A stretch of 64,000 nt of DNA from the NCBI RefSeq assembly GCF_042650885.1, contig NZ_JBHSBU010000001.1, positions 4,278,001-4,342,000 of the forward strand. The letters run 5' to 3'. Both the position numbers and the translations under genes were made by a program. This document shows, piece after piece, positions 49,449-57,948 of this stretch. The DNA is from Chitinimonas_A lacunae (lineage in GTDB: Bacteria; Pseudomonadota; Gammaproteobacteria; Burkholderiales; Chitinimonadaceae). The notes beneath the pieces were generated by a model. It searched no databases and was not told where the DNA came from. It saw nothing but the letters and a program-made list of their open reading frames with translations. Every line of letters starts with the position of its first letter. Position 1 is the first letter of the stretch.

Positions 49449-52094
49449 ATGAAACTCGACGCCGCGACGCCGCAACCGATTTATCTCAAGGATTACACCC
49501 CGCCCGCTTTCCTGATCGATCAGGTCGATCTGACCTTCGAACTCGACGAGGAAGCGACCCGCGTCACCTCGCGGCTGGTGCTGCACCGCAATCCTGCCCA
49601 TCCGGACCGGGGCGCGGCGCTGCGGCTCGATGGTCGCGAGATGACGCTCGAATCATTGCGCCTCGACGGCGTGGCTCTCGAAGCGGATGCCTACCAGCTC
49701 GACGAAGAAAGCCTGACCATCGCCGCCGTGCCGGATACCGCCATCCTCGAAGTGGTGACGTTGATCCATCCTGAGCTCAACACCAGCCTGATGGGTCTCT
49801 ACAAGTCCAACGGCAACTTCTTTACCCAATGCGAGGCCGAGGGCTTTCGCAAGATCACCTACTATCTCGACCGACCCGATGTGATGGCGCGCTTTACCAC
49901 TACCATCGTGGCCGACCGGGCCAAATATCCGGTGCTGTTGTCCAACGGCAACCGGGTGGGCGACGGCCAGTTCGACCGCAACCGCCATTGGGTCAAGTGG
50001 GTGGACCCGTTCCGTAAGCCGGCCTATCTGTTTGCCCTGGTGGCCGGCCGGCTGGGCAAGGTGGAAGACAGCTTTGTCACGGCATCAGGCCGTGCCGTGG
50101 CGCTGGAGATCTATGTCGAGCCGCACGATCTCGACAAATGCGCCCACGCCATGAATTCGGTCAAGAAATCGATGCAGTGGGACGAACAGGTGTTCGGCCT
50201 CGAATACGACCTCGACAGCTATATGATCGTGGCCGTCAGCGACTTCAATATGGGGGCGATGGAGAACAAGGGCCTCAATATCTTCAATACCGCCTATGTG
50301 CTGGCCCGGCCCGACACTGCGACCGACACCGATTTCGACGGCATCGAAGCGGTGATCGCCCACGAATACTTCCACAACTGGACCGGCAACCGCGTCACCT
50401 GCCGCGACTGGTTCCAGCTCAGCCTCAAGGAAGGGCTGACGGTATTCCGCGATCAGGAATTCTCGGCCGATATGGGCAGCCGCGCCGTCAAGCGCATCGA
50501 GGACGTGCGTACCCTGCGCACCCACCAGTTTGCCGAGGATGCCGGACCGATGGCCCATCCGGTACGGCCCGACAGCTATATCGAAATCAATAACTTCTAT
50601 ACCGTCACCATCTACGAGAAGGGCGCCGAGGTGGTGCGGATGTATCACACGCTGCTTGGCCGCGAAGGCTTCCGCCGTGGAATGGATCTGTATTTCAAGC
50701 GTCACGATGGCCAGGCTGTCACCTGTGACGACTTCCGGGCCGCAATGGCCGATGCCAACGGCGTCGATCTGACCCAGTTCGCCCGCTGGTACTCGCAAGC
50801 CGGCACGCCGGTGCTGCGTGTGCGCGGCCACTACGATGCCGCCGCGCGTACCTATACCCTCGATGTGGCCCAGTCCTGCCCGGCCACGCCGGGTCAGCCG
50901 ACCAAGCTGCCGTTCCATATCCCGCTGGTGCTGGGCCTGGTCGGGCCCGATGGCGTCGATCTGCCGCTGCGGCTCGAAGGCGAGCCCGCTGCCGCCGCTG
51001 GCAGCCGGGTGCTTGACGTTACCGAAGCCGAGCAGCGCTTTGTCTTTGTCGACGTGGCGGTCGAGCCGGTGCCTTCGCTGCTGCGCGGCTTCTCGGCCCC
51101 GGTCAAGCTCGACTATCCGTACAGCCGCGCCCAACTGGTCCATCTGATGGCCCATGACAGCGATCCGTTCTGCCGTTGGGAAGCTGCCCAGACGCTGCTG
51201 TTGCAGGACCTGAACGGCCTGATCGACGCTGCCCGTGCCGGCCGGCCGCTGCAACTGGCCGACGATGTGGTGGCGGCCTTCCGCAGCATGCTGGCCGACA
51301 CCTCGCTCGATCCAGCGCTGACGGCGCTGATGCTGACGTTGCCGGCCGAGAGCTACCTGGCCGACCAGCAGCAGGAGATCGACCCCGATGCCATCCGCAC
51401 CGCACTGAACTTCGTGCGTCTGGGTCTGGCGCGCGGTCTGCGCAACGAGCTGAAGCAGACCTACAGCCGCCTGAACGACGGTGCTGCCTATCGTTTCACT
51501 GCCGCCGACGTGGCGCGTCGTTCGCTCAAGAATGTCTGTCTGGCCTATCTGGTCGAGCTCGACGAACCGGCCCTGGTCGAGCTGGCGCAGAAGCAGTACC
51601 GCGACGCCAGCAATATGACCGACGCCTACGCCGCGCTGGCCTGCCTGGTCGAGCGGGAAGCCGGTGACGAGGCACTGGCCCAGTTCGCCAGCAAATGGGC
51701 CGATGAGGCGCTGGTCATGGACAAGTGGTTTGCCCTGCAGGCCTCGTCGCGTCGTCGCGGCACGGTCGAGCATGTGCGGGCCTTGCTCGAACACCCGAGC
51801 TTCCAGCTGACCAACCCGAACAAGGTCCGTGCGCTGATCGGTGGTCTGCTGGCGCGCAATCTGGCCGGCTTCCACCGCGCCGATGGCAGTGGCTACGAGT
51901 TCGCCGCCGAGATGATCCTGGCGCTCGACAAGCTCAACCCGCAGATCGCGGCCCGTCAGGTGGCTTCCTTCAATCGCTGGCGCAAGCTCGAACCGAACCG
52001 TCGTGCCGCGATGAAGGCAGCGCTGGAGCGGATTGCCGCCGAAAGCGGGCTGTCGCGCGACGTGTACGAGATTGTGGCCAAGAACCTCCAGTAA
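49449..52094 (+). CDS. pepN: Aminopeptidase N (M1 family)
   Basis: An 881-residue cytoplasmic zinc aminopeptidase that removes N-terminal residues from peptides. GAMEN exopeptidase motif at 269-273, zinc site HEYFH (H305, E306, H309) with the second Glu in NRVTCRDWFQLSLKEG, and the conserved DYSKVNN-like region here as EIHNFYT-type SYIEINNFYTVTIYEKGAE. Length is right for PepN. The start at 49449 gives the normal family N-terminus MKLDAATPQPIYLKDY; the longer frame to 49251 has no similarity. A single gene. Confidence 0.95.
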   Translation: MKLDAATPQPIYLKDYTPPAFLIDQVDLTFELDEEATRVTSRLVLHRNPAHPDRGAALRLDGREMTLESLRLDGVALEADAYQLDEESLTIAAVPDTAILEVVTLIHPELNTSLMGLYKSNGNFFTQCEAEGFRKITYYLDRPDVMARFTTTIVADRAKYPVLLSNGNRVGDGQFDRNRHWVKWVDPFRKPAYLFALVAGRLGKVEDSFVTASGRAVALEIYVEPHDLDKCAHAMNSVKKSMQWDEQVFGLEYDLDSYMIVAVSDFNMGAMENKGLNIFNTAYVLARPDTATDTDFDGIEAVIAHEYFHNWTGNRVTCRDWFQLSLKEGLTVFRDQEFSADMGSRAVKRIEDVRTLRTHQFAEDAGPMAHPVRPDSYIEINNFYTVTIYEKGAEVVRMYHTLLGREGFRRGMDLYFKRHDGQAVTCDDFRAAMADANGVDLTQFARWYSQAGTPVLRVRGHYDAAARTYTLDVAQSCPATPGQPTKLPFHIPLVLGLVGPDGVDLPLRLEGEPAAAAGSRVLDVTEAEQRFVFVDVAVEPVPSLLRGFSAPVKLDYPYSRAQLVHLMAHDSDPFCRWEAAQTLLLQDLNGLIDAARAGRPLQLADDVVAAFRSMLADTSLDPALTALMLTLPAESYLADQQQEIDPDAIRTALNFVRLGLARGLRNELKQTYSRLNDGAAYRFTAADVARRSLKNVCLAYLVELDEPALVELAQKQYRDASNMTDAYAALACLVEREAGDEALAQFASKWADEALVMDKWFALQASSRRRGTVEHVRALLEHPSFQLTNPNKVRALIGGLLARNLAGFHRADGSGYEFAAEMILALDKLNPQIAARQVASFNRWRKLEPNRRAAMKAALERIAAESGLSRDVYEIVAKNLQ

Positions 52095-52108
52095 ACCAGC
52101 CGCCGGCC

Positions 52109-52129
52109 GGCAAGCGGTTTTCGCTTGCC
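52109..52129 (+). terminator. pepN: Hairpin after pepN
   Basis: GGCAAGCG and CGCTTGCC pair around GTTTT shortly after the pepN stop. A weak AT tail follows. Confidence 0.45.
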
Positions 52130-52207
52130 GCGCCGGTATTTACTGCAATAATGCAGTTTAAGTTCTGGCTAATTCGGTGCCGTCGCGCCGTCACAAGGAG
52201 TAGTTCG

Positions 52208-52642
52208 ATGCAAGCCGCGATCCTTCTGGTGGAAGACAACCCCGACGATGAGGCGTTGACGGTCCGTGCTTTTAGCAAGAACAGCATCCAGAACCCGATC
52301 GTGGTAGCCCACGATGGCCAGGAAGCCCTGGACTATCTCTATGGCACCGGCCGCTACGCCGGGCGCGATCTCTCCAGCCGGCCGGTCCTTATCCTGCTCG
52401 ACATCAAGTTGCCCAAACTCAACGGCATCGAGGTGCTGCGCCAGATCCGCGGTCACGAGGCTACCCGGCTGATCCCGGTGGTAGTGCTGACCACATCGAA
52501 AGAAGAAGACGATCTGGTCAAGAGCTACAGCCTCGGTGCCAACAGCTATATCCGCAAGCCAGTCGATTTCCAGCAATTTATGGAGGTGGTACGGCAGGTC
52601 GGTATCTACTGGTTGATGCTGAACGAGCCCGTCCACGCCTGA
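52208..52642 (+). CDS. CheY-like response regulator (Rcp1 type)
   Basis: A 144-residue single-domain receiver. VEDNPDDEALTVRAF is the acidic pair region, D65 in LILLDIKLPKLNG is the phosphorylation site, TTSK follows strand 4, and K is in YIRKPVDFQQF. The EDNPDDE and DIKLPKLNG pattern belongs to the Rcp1 group that partners phytochrome-like and other orphan kinases. AAGGAG upstream. It lies 15 bases before the large c-di-GMP protein; both receiver-type proteins may share a kinase. Confidence 0.88.
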   Translation: MQAAILLVEDNPDDEALTVRAFSKNSIQNPIVVAHDGQEALDYLYGTGRYAGRDLSSRPVLILLDIKLPKLNGIEVLRQIRGHEATRLIPVVVLTTSKEEDDLVKSYSLGANSYIRKPVDFQQFMEVVRQVGIYWLMLNEPVHA

Positions 52643-52657
52643 TCCCTGCCTAAGCGG

Positions 52658-54781
52658 ATGGACCAAGCCCAGACTCCCGCCCTGTTGCGAGTGCTCGTTG
52701 TCGATGACTCCGAAGACGACGCCCTGCTCGACGTACTGGCCCTGCGGCGTCAGGGTTACGACGTGCAATACATCCGGGTCGATACCCCGGAGGCCATGGC
52801 CGAGGCGCTGCAACGCAATTCCTGGGACCTGGTGCTGTCCGACTACTCAATGCCGCAGTTCTCCGCCATGGATGCGCTGCGCTGCTTTCGCGAATCCGGC
52901 CTGATCATTCCCTTTATCGTCGTCACCGGCACCATCGGCGAAGAGTCGGCGGTGGCCATGATGAAGGCTGGCGTCAACGATTTCGTCCTGAAAACCCATT
53001 TGAAACGTCTGCCGGGCGTGGTCGAGCGCGAGCTGCGCGAGGCCGACAACCGCCGCGCCAAGCTGGCTGCCGAGGCGGCCCTGCGTGAAAGCCAGGAGCG
53101 CTACGAACTGGCCATCCGCGGTGCCAACGACGGTCTGTGGGACTGGAATATCGCCGAGCGCACCATCTATTTCTCGCCGCGCTGGAAAGCCATGCTTGGC
53201 TACGACGAAGAGGAACTGATCGGGGTCGAACCGGAAAGCTGGCTGCGCTTTGCCCATCCCGACGAGATCGACAATCTGCGCCAGCGCCTGATCCAGCACC
53301 TCAAAGGCGAGACGCCGCATTTCGAGGCCGAACATCGGGTGCGCCATAAGGACGGCAGTTGGCGCTGGGTGCTGACCCGCGGCATGGCCCTGATCGATCC
53401 CAATACCCGGCTGGCGTACCGGATGGCCGGTTCGCTGACCGATATCACCGAGCGTAAGCGGACTGAAGAGCAACTGCTGTACGACGCGCTGCACGACAGC
53501 CTCACCGGCCTTGCCAACCGCGCGCTGTTCACCGATTTCCTGGGCTTTGCCCTGGGGCATGCGCTGCGTGATAACGGCTATCTGTGTGCCGTGCTGTGCC
53601 TGAATCTCGAACGTTTCCGCTATATCAACGACAGCTTTGGCCACCGGGTAGGCGACCGTATTCTGCGTATCACGGCCGAGCGTCTGTCGGCGGTGCGGCG
53701 GCCCGGCGACGTGGTGGCACGCTTTGGCGGTGATGAATTCGCCATCTTGCTCGACGCGATCGCAAGCCCGGCCGAGGCCATGGCCTTTACCGAGAATATG
53801 CTGCGCGAGCTGGCACAGCCGGTTGATATCGAGGGGCACGAAGTCTATCCGGGCGCCCGGGTCGGTATCTCGCTGTCGTCGGGCGGCTATACCCACCCCG
53901 AGGAAATGATCCGCGACGCCGACACCGCCATGCATCGGGCCAAATCGCATGGCAAGGTCAAATACGAGCTGTTCAATCGGGAGATGCACGGCACCATGCT
54001 GCGTGCACTCAAGATGGAACAGGAGATGCGCCGTGCCCTCGAGGCACGCGAATTCGTGCCGTTCTACCAGCCCATCGTCGATCTGCGCAGCGGCCGCATC
54101 GCCGCCTTTGAAGCCCTGGTGCGCTGGCGGCAGAGCGATGGCAGTTTGGTCAGTCCGGCTGAATTCATTCCGCTGTCGGAAGAGTTGGGCCTGATCAACG
54201 CGATCGGCCGCCAGATGCTCGAACTCGCCTCCTTGCAGATCGCTGAATGGCGGCAGCGCTTTCCTTCTGAGGTGCTGCGGGTCAGCGTCAATCTATCGGG
54301 CAAGCAGTTCAACCAGGACGATCTGGTCCAGCAGATCGACGGCGCCATCGAAGCCGCCCAGATCGAGCCCGATCTGCTTGAACTCGAAATCACCGAAACC
54401 ATCCTGATGGAGAACACCGACGCCATCGTCTCGATGCTGGAAACCCTGCGCGATCGCGGCATCCAGATACTGATGGACGATTTCGGCACCGGCTATTCTT
54501 CGCTGTCCTATCTGCACCGCTTCCCCAGCAACGCCCTCAAGATCGACGGCTCCTTCGTGCGTCGTATCACCGACGACCGCGGCAGCGCCGAGATCGTCCG
54601 CACCATCGTGCTGCTTGGCCACAACCTTGGCATGAAAGTGATCGCCGAGGGAGTCGAGACCAAGGAGCAGCTTGCCACGCTGCGCGGCATGGCGTGCGAC
54701 TATGCCCAGGGCTATCTGTTTGCCCGGCCGCTGCCGGCGGCCGATGCGACCGAACTGGTGGCCAGCAAGACTCGTTGGTGA
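52658..54781 (+). CDS. REC-PAS-GGDEF-EAL c-di-GMP regulator
   Basis: A 707-residue protein. REC (1-125) with phosphoacceptor D62 in LVLSDYSMPQ and K112; PAS/PAC (about 145-275, ending DITERKR); GGDEF (about 280-445) with intact FGGDEF and an RPGD inhibitory site; EAL (about 455-705) with FEALVRW, DDFGTGYSSLSYL and EGVET. Both catalytic domains look complete, so it may make or degrade c-di-GMP. Phosphorylation by a separate kinase would control it. Co-transcribed with the upstream CheY-like gene. The gene is followed by an AT-rich gap. Confidence 0.92.
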   Translation: MDQAQTPALLRVLVVDDSEDDALLDVLALRRQGYDVQYIRVDTPEAMAEALQRNSWDLVLSDYSMPQFSAMDALRCFRESGLIIPFIVVTGTIGEESAVAMMKAGVNDFVLKTHLKRLPGVVERELREADNRRAKLAAEAALRESQERYELAIRGANDGLWDWNIAERTIYFSPRWKAMLGYDEEELIGVEPESWLRFAHPDEIDNLRQRLIQHLKGETPHFEAEHRVRHKDGSWRWVLTRGMALIDPNTRLAYRMAGSLTDITERKRTEEQLLYDALHDSLTGLANRALFTDFLGFALGHALRDNGYLCAVLCLNLERFRYINDSFGHRVGDRILRITAERLSAVRRPGDVVARFGGDEFAILLDAIASPAEAMAFTENMLRELAQPVDIEGHEVYPGARVGISLSSGGYTHPEEMIRDADTAMHRAKSHGKVKYELFNREMHGTMLRALKMEQEMRRALEAREFVPFYQPIVDLRSGRIAAFEALVRWRQSDGSLVSPAEFIPLSEELGLINAIGRQMLELASLQIAEWRQRFPSEVLRVSVNLSGKQFNQDDLVQQIDGAIEAAQIEPDLLELEITETILMENTDAIVSMLETLRDRGIQILMDDFGTGYSSLSYLHRFPSNALKIDGSFVRRITDDRGSAEIVRTIVLLGHNLGMKVIAEGVETKEQLATLRGMACDYAQGYLFARPLPAADATELVASKTRW

Positions 54782-54885
54782 TTAATCTGCCAAACGAGCG
54801 CTAGAGCTAGTCTGATTTTCTTTCGAAAATTAAATTTATATGGTGATATGGCTTGATGGGTGCAACAGACGCATCCGAGCCTGCC
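54782..54885. other. AT-rich gap between convergent genes
   Basis: 104 bases, AT-rich, with the CTAG-containing string GAGCGCTAGAGCTAGTC. No hairpin with a T-run was found. Confidence 0.4.
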
Positions 54886-55950
54886 TCAGACCTGCCCGAG
54901 GAACCAGTTCACGATATAGAAATGGTCTTCGAACAGTTGCTCTTCCATCCGGTTGAACTCGAACAGCGGCAGCCACTTGGCCTTATCGGCGTCATCGCCG
55001 CCACGCACCTTGGGCAGTCCCTCCTGGGTGGGGGCGAGTTCGATCAGAAAAGCATGGGTGATGGTGCGGCCGCGCAAGGATCGGTGCGGATGATCGAATA
55101 CCCGCGAGCCGCGCACCGAGCCTGCCAGCACGGCGGCTGGCACCTTGAGCCGGCTCTCTTCCTTGAGTTCGCGGATCACCGCATCGCGAATCCGTTCATG
55201 CGGCTGGACAAAGCCGCCGGGCAGCGACCACAGCCCCTTGCCCGGCTGGGAGCGGCGCCGCACCAGCAGGACATGGCCTGAGTGGATCACCACGGCATCG
55301 ACAGTGACGAAGGTCGGCGGATAGGGCGCTGCGGCCCAGCTTTGGCGGTAGCGCTTGATGAACAGGTATTCGCTTTGCAGATGGGCAAAGATTTCGCTGT
55401 GGCGGAAGGCGAGCAGCCAGTCGAACACCGGAGCGGGCAACAAGGCGCGACAGGCGCTGAAGTCATCGGCGCGCTCGGGGTCGAAGAAGGCCTGACGGAT
55501 GCGTGAGGCCTGGACTTCGGGAATTTCGGGCGCCTCGACCCGGGTCCATTGCGGAAACAGATCGAGATAATCGCCGCTGCCGCCGCGCGGCGGGCCGACG
55601 ATGCCGATGCGGAACTGCGCCTGCCGGCTGCCAAGGTCGGTGGTATCGACGGCGATCACCCGATCGACCAGGTTTTGTACCTCGGTCAGCCATTGCTGGT
55701 CGTTGTACATGCGGTCGGACACGCCGACCACGAACACCCGTTCGCCTTCCTCCTGGCTCAGCGAAGCGCGGATAAGCTGTTCGCGCTCATCGACGGTCCA
55801 GGGATTGCGGGTGGTACGGGCCTGCCGGGCTGAACCGCACAGGACGATCACTTTGTCGGCGAGTCGCAGCGCGTGTTGCAGCGTCCATAGATGCCCGTTA
55901 TGGAAGGGAAAGAAGCGGCCGATGAAGATCAGATAATCGAATTCATGCAT
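54886..55950 (-). CDS. nadM: Bifunctional NMN adenylyltransferase / Nudix hydrolase
   Basis: A 354-residue fusion. The N-terminal half (1-175) is a nucleotidyltransferase with FIGRFFPFHNGHLWTLQHAL and late ASRIRQAFF, adenylating NMN to NAD. The C-terminal half (about 200-354) is a Nudix domain with a near-standard box (GGFVQPHE followed by RELKEESRL; the usual Gly near the end is Arg), which hydrolyses ADP-ribose-like NAD breakdown products in relatives. It is 15 bases downstream of nadA on the same strand, so NAD synthesis and salvage steps are in one operon. Confidence 0.88.
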   Translation of the reverse strand: MHEFDYLIFIGRFFPFHNGHLWTLQHALRLADKVIVLCGSARQARTTRNPWTVDEREQLIRASLSQEEGERVFVVGVSDRMYNDQQWLTEVQNLVDRVIAVDTTDLGSRQAQFRIGIVGPPRGGSGDYLDLFPQWTRVEAPEIPEVQASRIRQAFFDPERADDFSACRALLPAPVFDWLLAFRHSEIFAHLQSEYLFIKRYRQSWAAAPYPPTFVTVDAVVIHSGHVLLVRRRSQPGKGLWSLPGGFVQPHERIRDAVIRELKEESRLKVPAAVLAGSVRGSRVFDHPHRSLRGRTITHAFLIELAPTQEGLPKVRGGDDADKAKWLPLFEFNRMEEQLFEDHFYIVNWFLGQV

Positions 55951-55965
55951 CGGCCGCAGTTCTCC

Positions 55966-56916
55966 TTAGGCTGGCACGGCGACGGGGGTCGCTTGCGCGG
56001 CAGCCATTCTGGCTTTGCTGAAGGCCAGCATCCGCTCGATAGGCAGACGGGCGGCATCCATCTGGGCCGGGGTCAGATAGTCGATCCGCACTCCTTCACC
56101 GTTTTGGGCGCGCCGCACGGCTTCGATGGTGTTCATCTTCATATAGGGACACTGGTTGCACTGGCAGCCGGCATAGATCGGGGCCTGGCTGATCTTCAGA
56201 TCGGGCCGGGCCAGGCCCATGTTGTAGAGGATGCCGTCTTCGGTCGCCACAAAGATCGTGGCATCGGGCTCGCGATCAAAGCGGCGCACCCAGTCGAGCA
56301 TCCCGGAGGTCGAACCGACATAGTCGGCGCGCTTGAGCACCGGCAGCGGGCTTTCCGGGTGGGCGATCAGATATTTGGGACCATCGACGGCCGCCATGCC
56401 CTCGAGCAGCGAATTTTCGTTGAAGCGGTCGTGCACTTCGCACACGGCGCTCCACAGCGGCATATCGTAGCCGTACTGATAGTTGAGATAGGCGCCCATA
56501 TTGCGGTCGGGCGAGAAGATCACGCGTTCGCCCTGGGCGTATAGGTGGGCGATGATATCGTCGACATTGCGACTGGTGACGATCCAGTCGGCAAGCGCCT
56601 TATGTTCGGCGCTGGAGTTGATATAGGCGACGTGGACATGATCGGCGTATTTCTGCCGCCAGGCTGCCAGTCGCTTTACATCGGTTTGGGTCACCAGGCT
56701 ACAGGTGGAGCCTGCATCGGGCAGGATGACTTCGGCCTGGGGATTGAGAATCTTGGCGGTCTCGGCCATAAAACGCACGCCGGCGAAGACGATGGTGTCG
56801 GCCTGGCATTCTTTGGCGTAGAGCGAGAGTTCGAGGCTGTCGCCGACTTTGTCGGCCATTTGCTGAATTGCCGGCGCCGTATAGTAATGCGCCAGCGTGA
56901 CCACACGCTTGGACAT
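55966..56916 (-). CDS. nadA: Quinolinate synthase
   Basis: A 316-residue iron-sulfur enzyme that condenses iminoaspartate and dihydroxyacetone phosphate to quinolinate in de novo NAD synthesis. Candidate cluster cysteines are C72 (DAGSTCSLVTQ), C159 (WSAVCEVHDRF) and the C251/C253/C256 group (YAGCQCNQCPYMKMN). TLAHYYTAPAIQQMADKVGDSLELS opens the protein. GGAG lies ahead of ATG 56916; the frame continues upstream without family similarity. First gene of a nadA-nadM operon. It is shorter than many NadA proteins, because the N-terminus is short. Confidence 0.93.
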   Translation of the reverse strand: MSKRVVTLAHYYTAPAIQQMADKVGDSLELSLYAKECQADTIVFAGVRFMAETAKILNPQAEVILPDAGSTCSLVTQTDVKRLAAWRQKYADHVHVAYINSSAEHKALADWIVTSRNVDDIIAHLYAQGERVIFSPDRNMGAYLNYQYGYDMPLWSAVCEVHDRFNENSLLEGMAAVDGPKYLIAHPESPLPVLKRADYVGSTSGMLDWVRRFDREPDATIFVATEDGILYNMGLARPDLKISQAPIYAGCQCNQCPYMKMNTIEAVRRAQNGEGVRIDYLTPAQMDAARLPIERMLAFSKARMAAAQATPVAVPA

Positions 56917-56965
56917 GGGAGTTTCTCCACATAAAACGTCCGCCTTTTGCCGGCGAACCAACTGG

Positions 56966-56989
56966 GCCCGGCGAGCCGGGCGGTTTTTT
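56966..56989 (+). terminator. Plus-oriented terminator-like hairpin upstream of nadA
   Basis: GCCCGG / CCGGGC around CGAG, then GGTTTTTT, on the plus strand, where no plus-strand gene lies upstream. Confidence 0.4.
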
Positions 56990-57111
56990 ACTGTCGCAGG
57001 CGGGTTCCCCGCCGTCGATACGCGACTTGGCTAACGTAACAAAAAAACCTGTCGGCGCATAGCCTTAGGCAATTGTCCCGGCTGAATCAGTAAAAAAGTC
57101 GCAGAAAACGC

Positions 57112-57139
57112 TTGACTCCTGCCGGGAAGCCACTAAAAT
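57112..57139 (+). promoter_or_regulatory. Sigma-70 promoter of the tRNA cluster
   Basis: TTGACT (57112-57117), 16-base spacer, TAAAAT (57134-57139). An A-rich block upstream may be an UP element, and the GC-rich GGCCGCTC behind the -10 is a stringent-type discriminator. Confidence 0.8.
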
Positions 57140-57184
57140 GGCCGCTCTTCGCAACACACGACGCGAAACGCAGTGTGAGACGAA

Positions 57185-57260
57185 GCGGGAATAGCTCAGT
57201 TGGTAGAGCGCAACCTTGCCAAGGTTGAGGTCGCGAGTTCGAGCCTCGTTTCCCGCTCCA
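57185..57260 (+). tRNA. tRNA-Gly (GCC), copy 1
   Basis: 76 bases folding as a cloverleaf with GCGGGAA acceptor stem, anticodon stem CAACC/GGTTG, anticodon GCC, TTCGAGC T-loop and encoded CCA. First of three identical copies. Confidence 0.97.
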
Positions 57261-57299
57261 AGCTCTCTGTAATGGCAAGCGTCGTAACGTTTCAGAAAT

Positions 57300-57375
57300 G
57301 CGGGAATAGCTCAGTTGGTAGAGCGCAACCTTGCCAAGGTTGAGGTCGCGAGTTCGAGCCTCGTTTCCCGCTCCA
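57300..57375 (+). tRNA. tRNA-Gly (GCC), copy 2
   Basis: Identical to the copy at 57185, with encoded CCA; 39-base spacer between copies 1 and 2. Confidence 0.97.
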
Positions 57376-57403
57376 AAAATTCTGATTCGTAATGTCGCGA
57401 TAC

Positions 57404-57479
57404 GCGGGAATAGCTCAGTTGGTAGAGCGCAACCTTGCCAAGGTTGAGGTCGCGAGTTCGAGCCTCGTTTCCCGCTCCA
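57404..57479 (+). tRNA. tRNA-Gly (GCC), copy 3
   Basis: Third identical copy, 28 bases after copy 2. Confidence 0.97.
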
Positions 57480-57531
57480 GAATTCCTGTTGGGACAAAGT
57501 AGCATCGTTCCATGTCGCACCAGTAAGGTTT

Positions 57532-57605
57532 GGCGGGGTGGCAGAGTGGTCATGCAGCGGCCTGCAAAGCCGTCTACGCCGGTTCGATTCCGACCCCCGC
57601 CTCCA
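57532..57605 (+). tRNA. tRNA-Cys (GCA)
   Basis: 74 bases: GGCGGGG acceptor, anticodon GCA in CCTGCAAAG, GGTTCGATTCC T-arm, encoded CCA. The short D-arm form is typical of bacterial tRNA-Cys. Confidence 0.95.
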
Positions 57606-57623
57606 ATTCTTGCTCAGACATCC

Positions 57624-57712
57624 GCCCGGATGGTGAAACTGGTAGACACAACGGACTTAAAATCCGTCGGGCCGAAACGCCCGTGCCGGTTCGATTCCGG
57701 CTCCGGGCACCA
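57624..57712 (+). tRNA. tRNA-Leu (TAA)
   Basis: 89 bases with long variable arm, GCCCGGA acceptor, anticodon TAA in GACTTAAAATC, GGTTCGATTCC T-arm and encoded CCA. Confidence 0.95.
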
Positions 57713-57730
57713 GATCGCGATAGACACGAA

Positions 57731-57759
57731 GGCTTGCAAAATGTTTGCAGGCCTTTTTT
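57731..57759 (+). terminator. Terminator of the tRNA cluster
   Basis: GGCTTGCAAA pairs with TTTGCAGGCC (one G-U) around ATG, then TTTTTT. Confidence 0.9.
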
Positions 57760-57807
57760 GTTTTGTTGGCGCAGGGGCTTATCTACATGCTCGGTTGCCG
57801 TTCCCCA

Positions 57808-57840
57808 AACACCCGCCTGACATCCTGTCTTGCGGGTGTT
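57808..57840. repeat. Hairpin upstream of the HutD-like gene
   Basis: AACACCCGC and GCGGGTGTT are perfect inverted repeats around a 15-base loop, in the leader of the HutD-like gene. It has only a weak T-rich tail (GTCATTTTC). Role unclear. Confidence 0.5.
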
Positions 57841-57948
57841 GTCATTTTCAGCCATCCGAATATCGGCCCGGCGCTGGCAATCCACCATCTCGCCGGATAA
57901 GCCAAGTTGCGCGACACTCCTCCAACTTTCTCCTCGAGACACCCAGCC

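Noticed and set aside
50085..51875. 596-codon minus-strand frame inside pepN
   Set aside because: Shadow of pepN, whose zinc site and length fit its family.
57185..57479. Direct repeats that could be read as a CRISPR-like array
   Set aside because: The repeat units are complete tRNA-Gly genes with cloverleaf and CCA; spacers are of unequal length and there are no cas genes.
57087..57553. Minus-strand frames with repeated SGKRGSNSRPQPWQGC-type text
   Set aside because: They are translations of the three tRNA-Gly genes on the opposite strand, a known annotation artefact.
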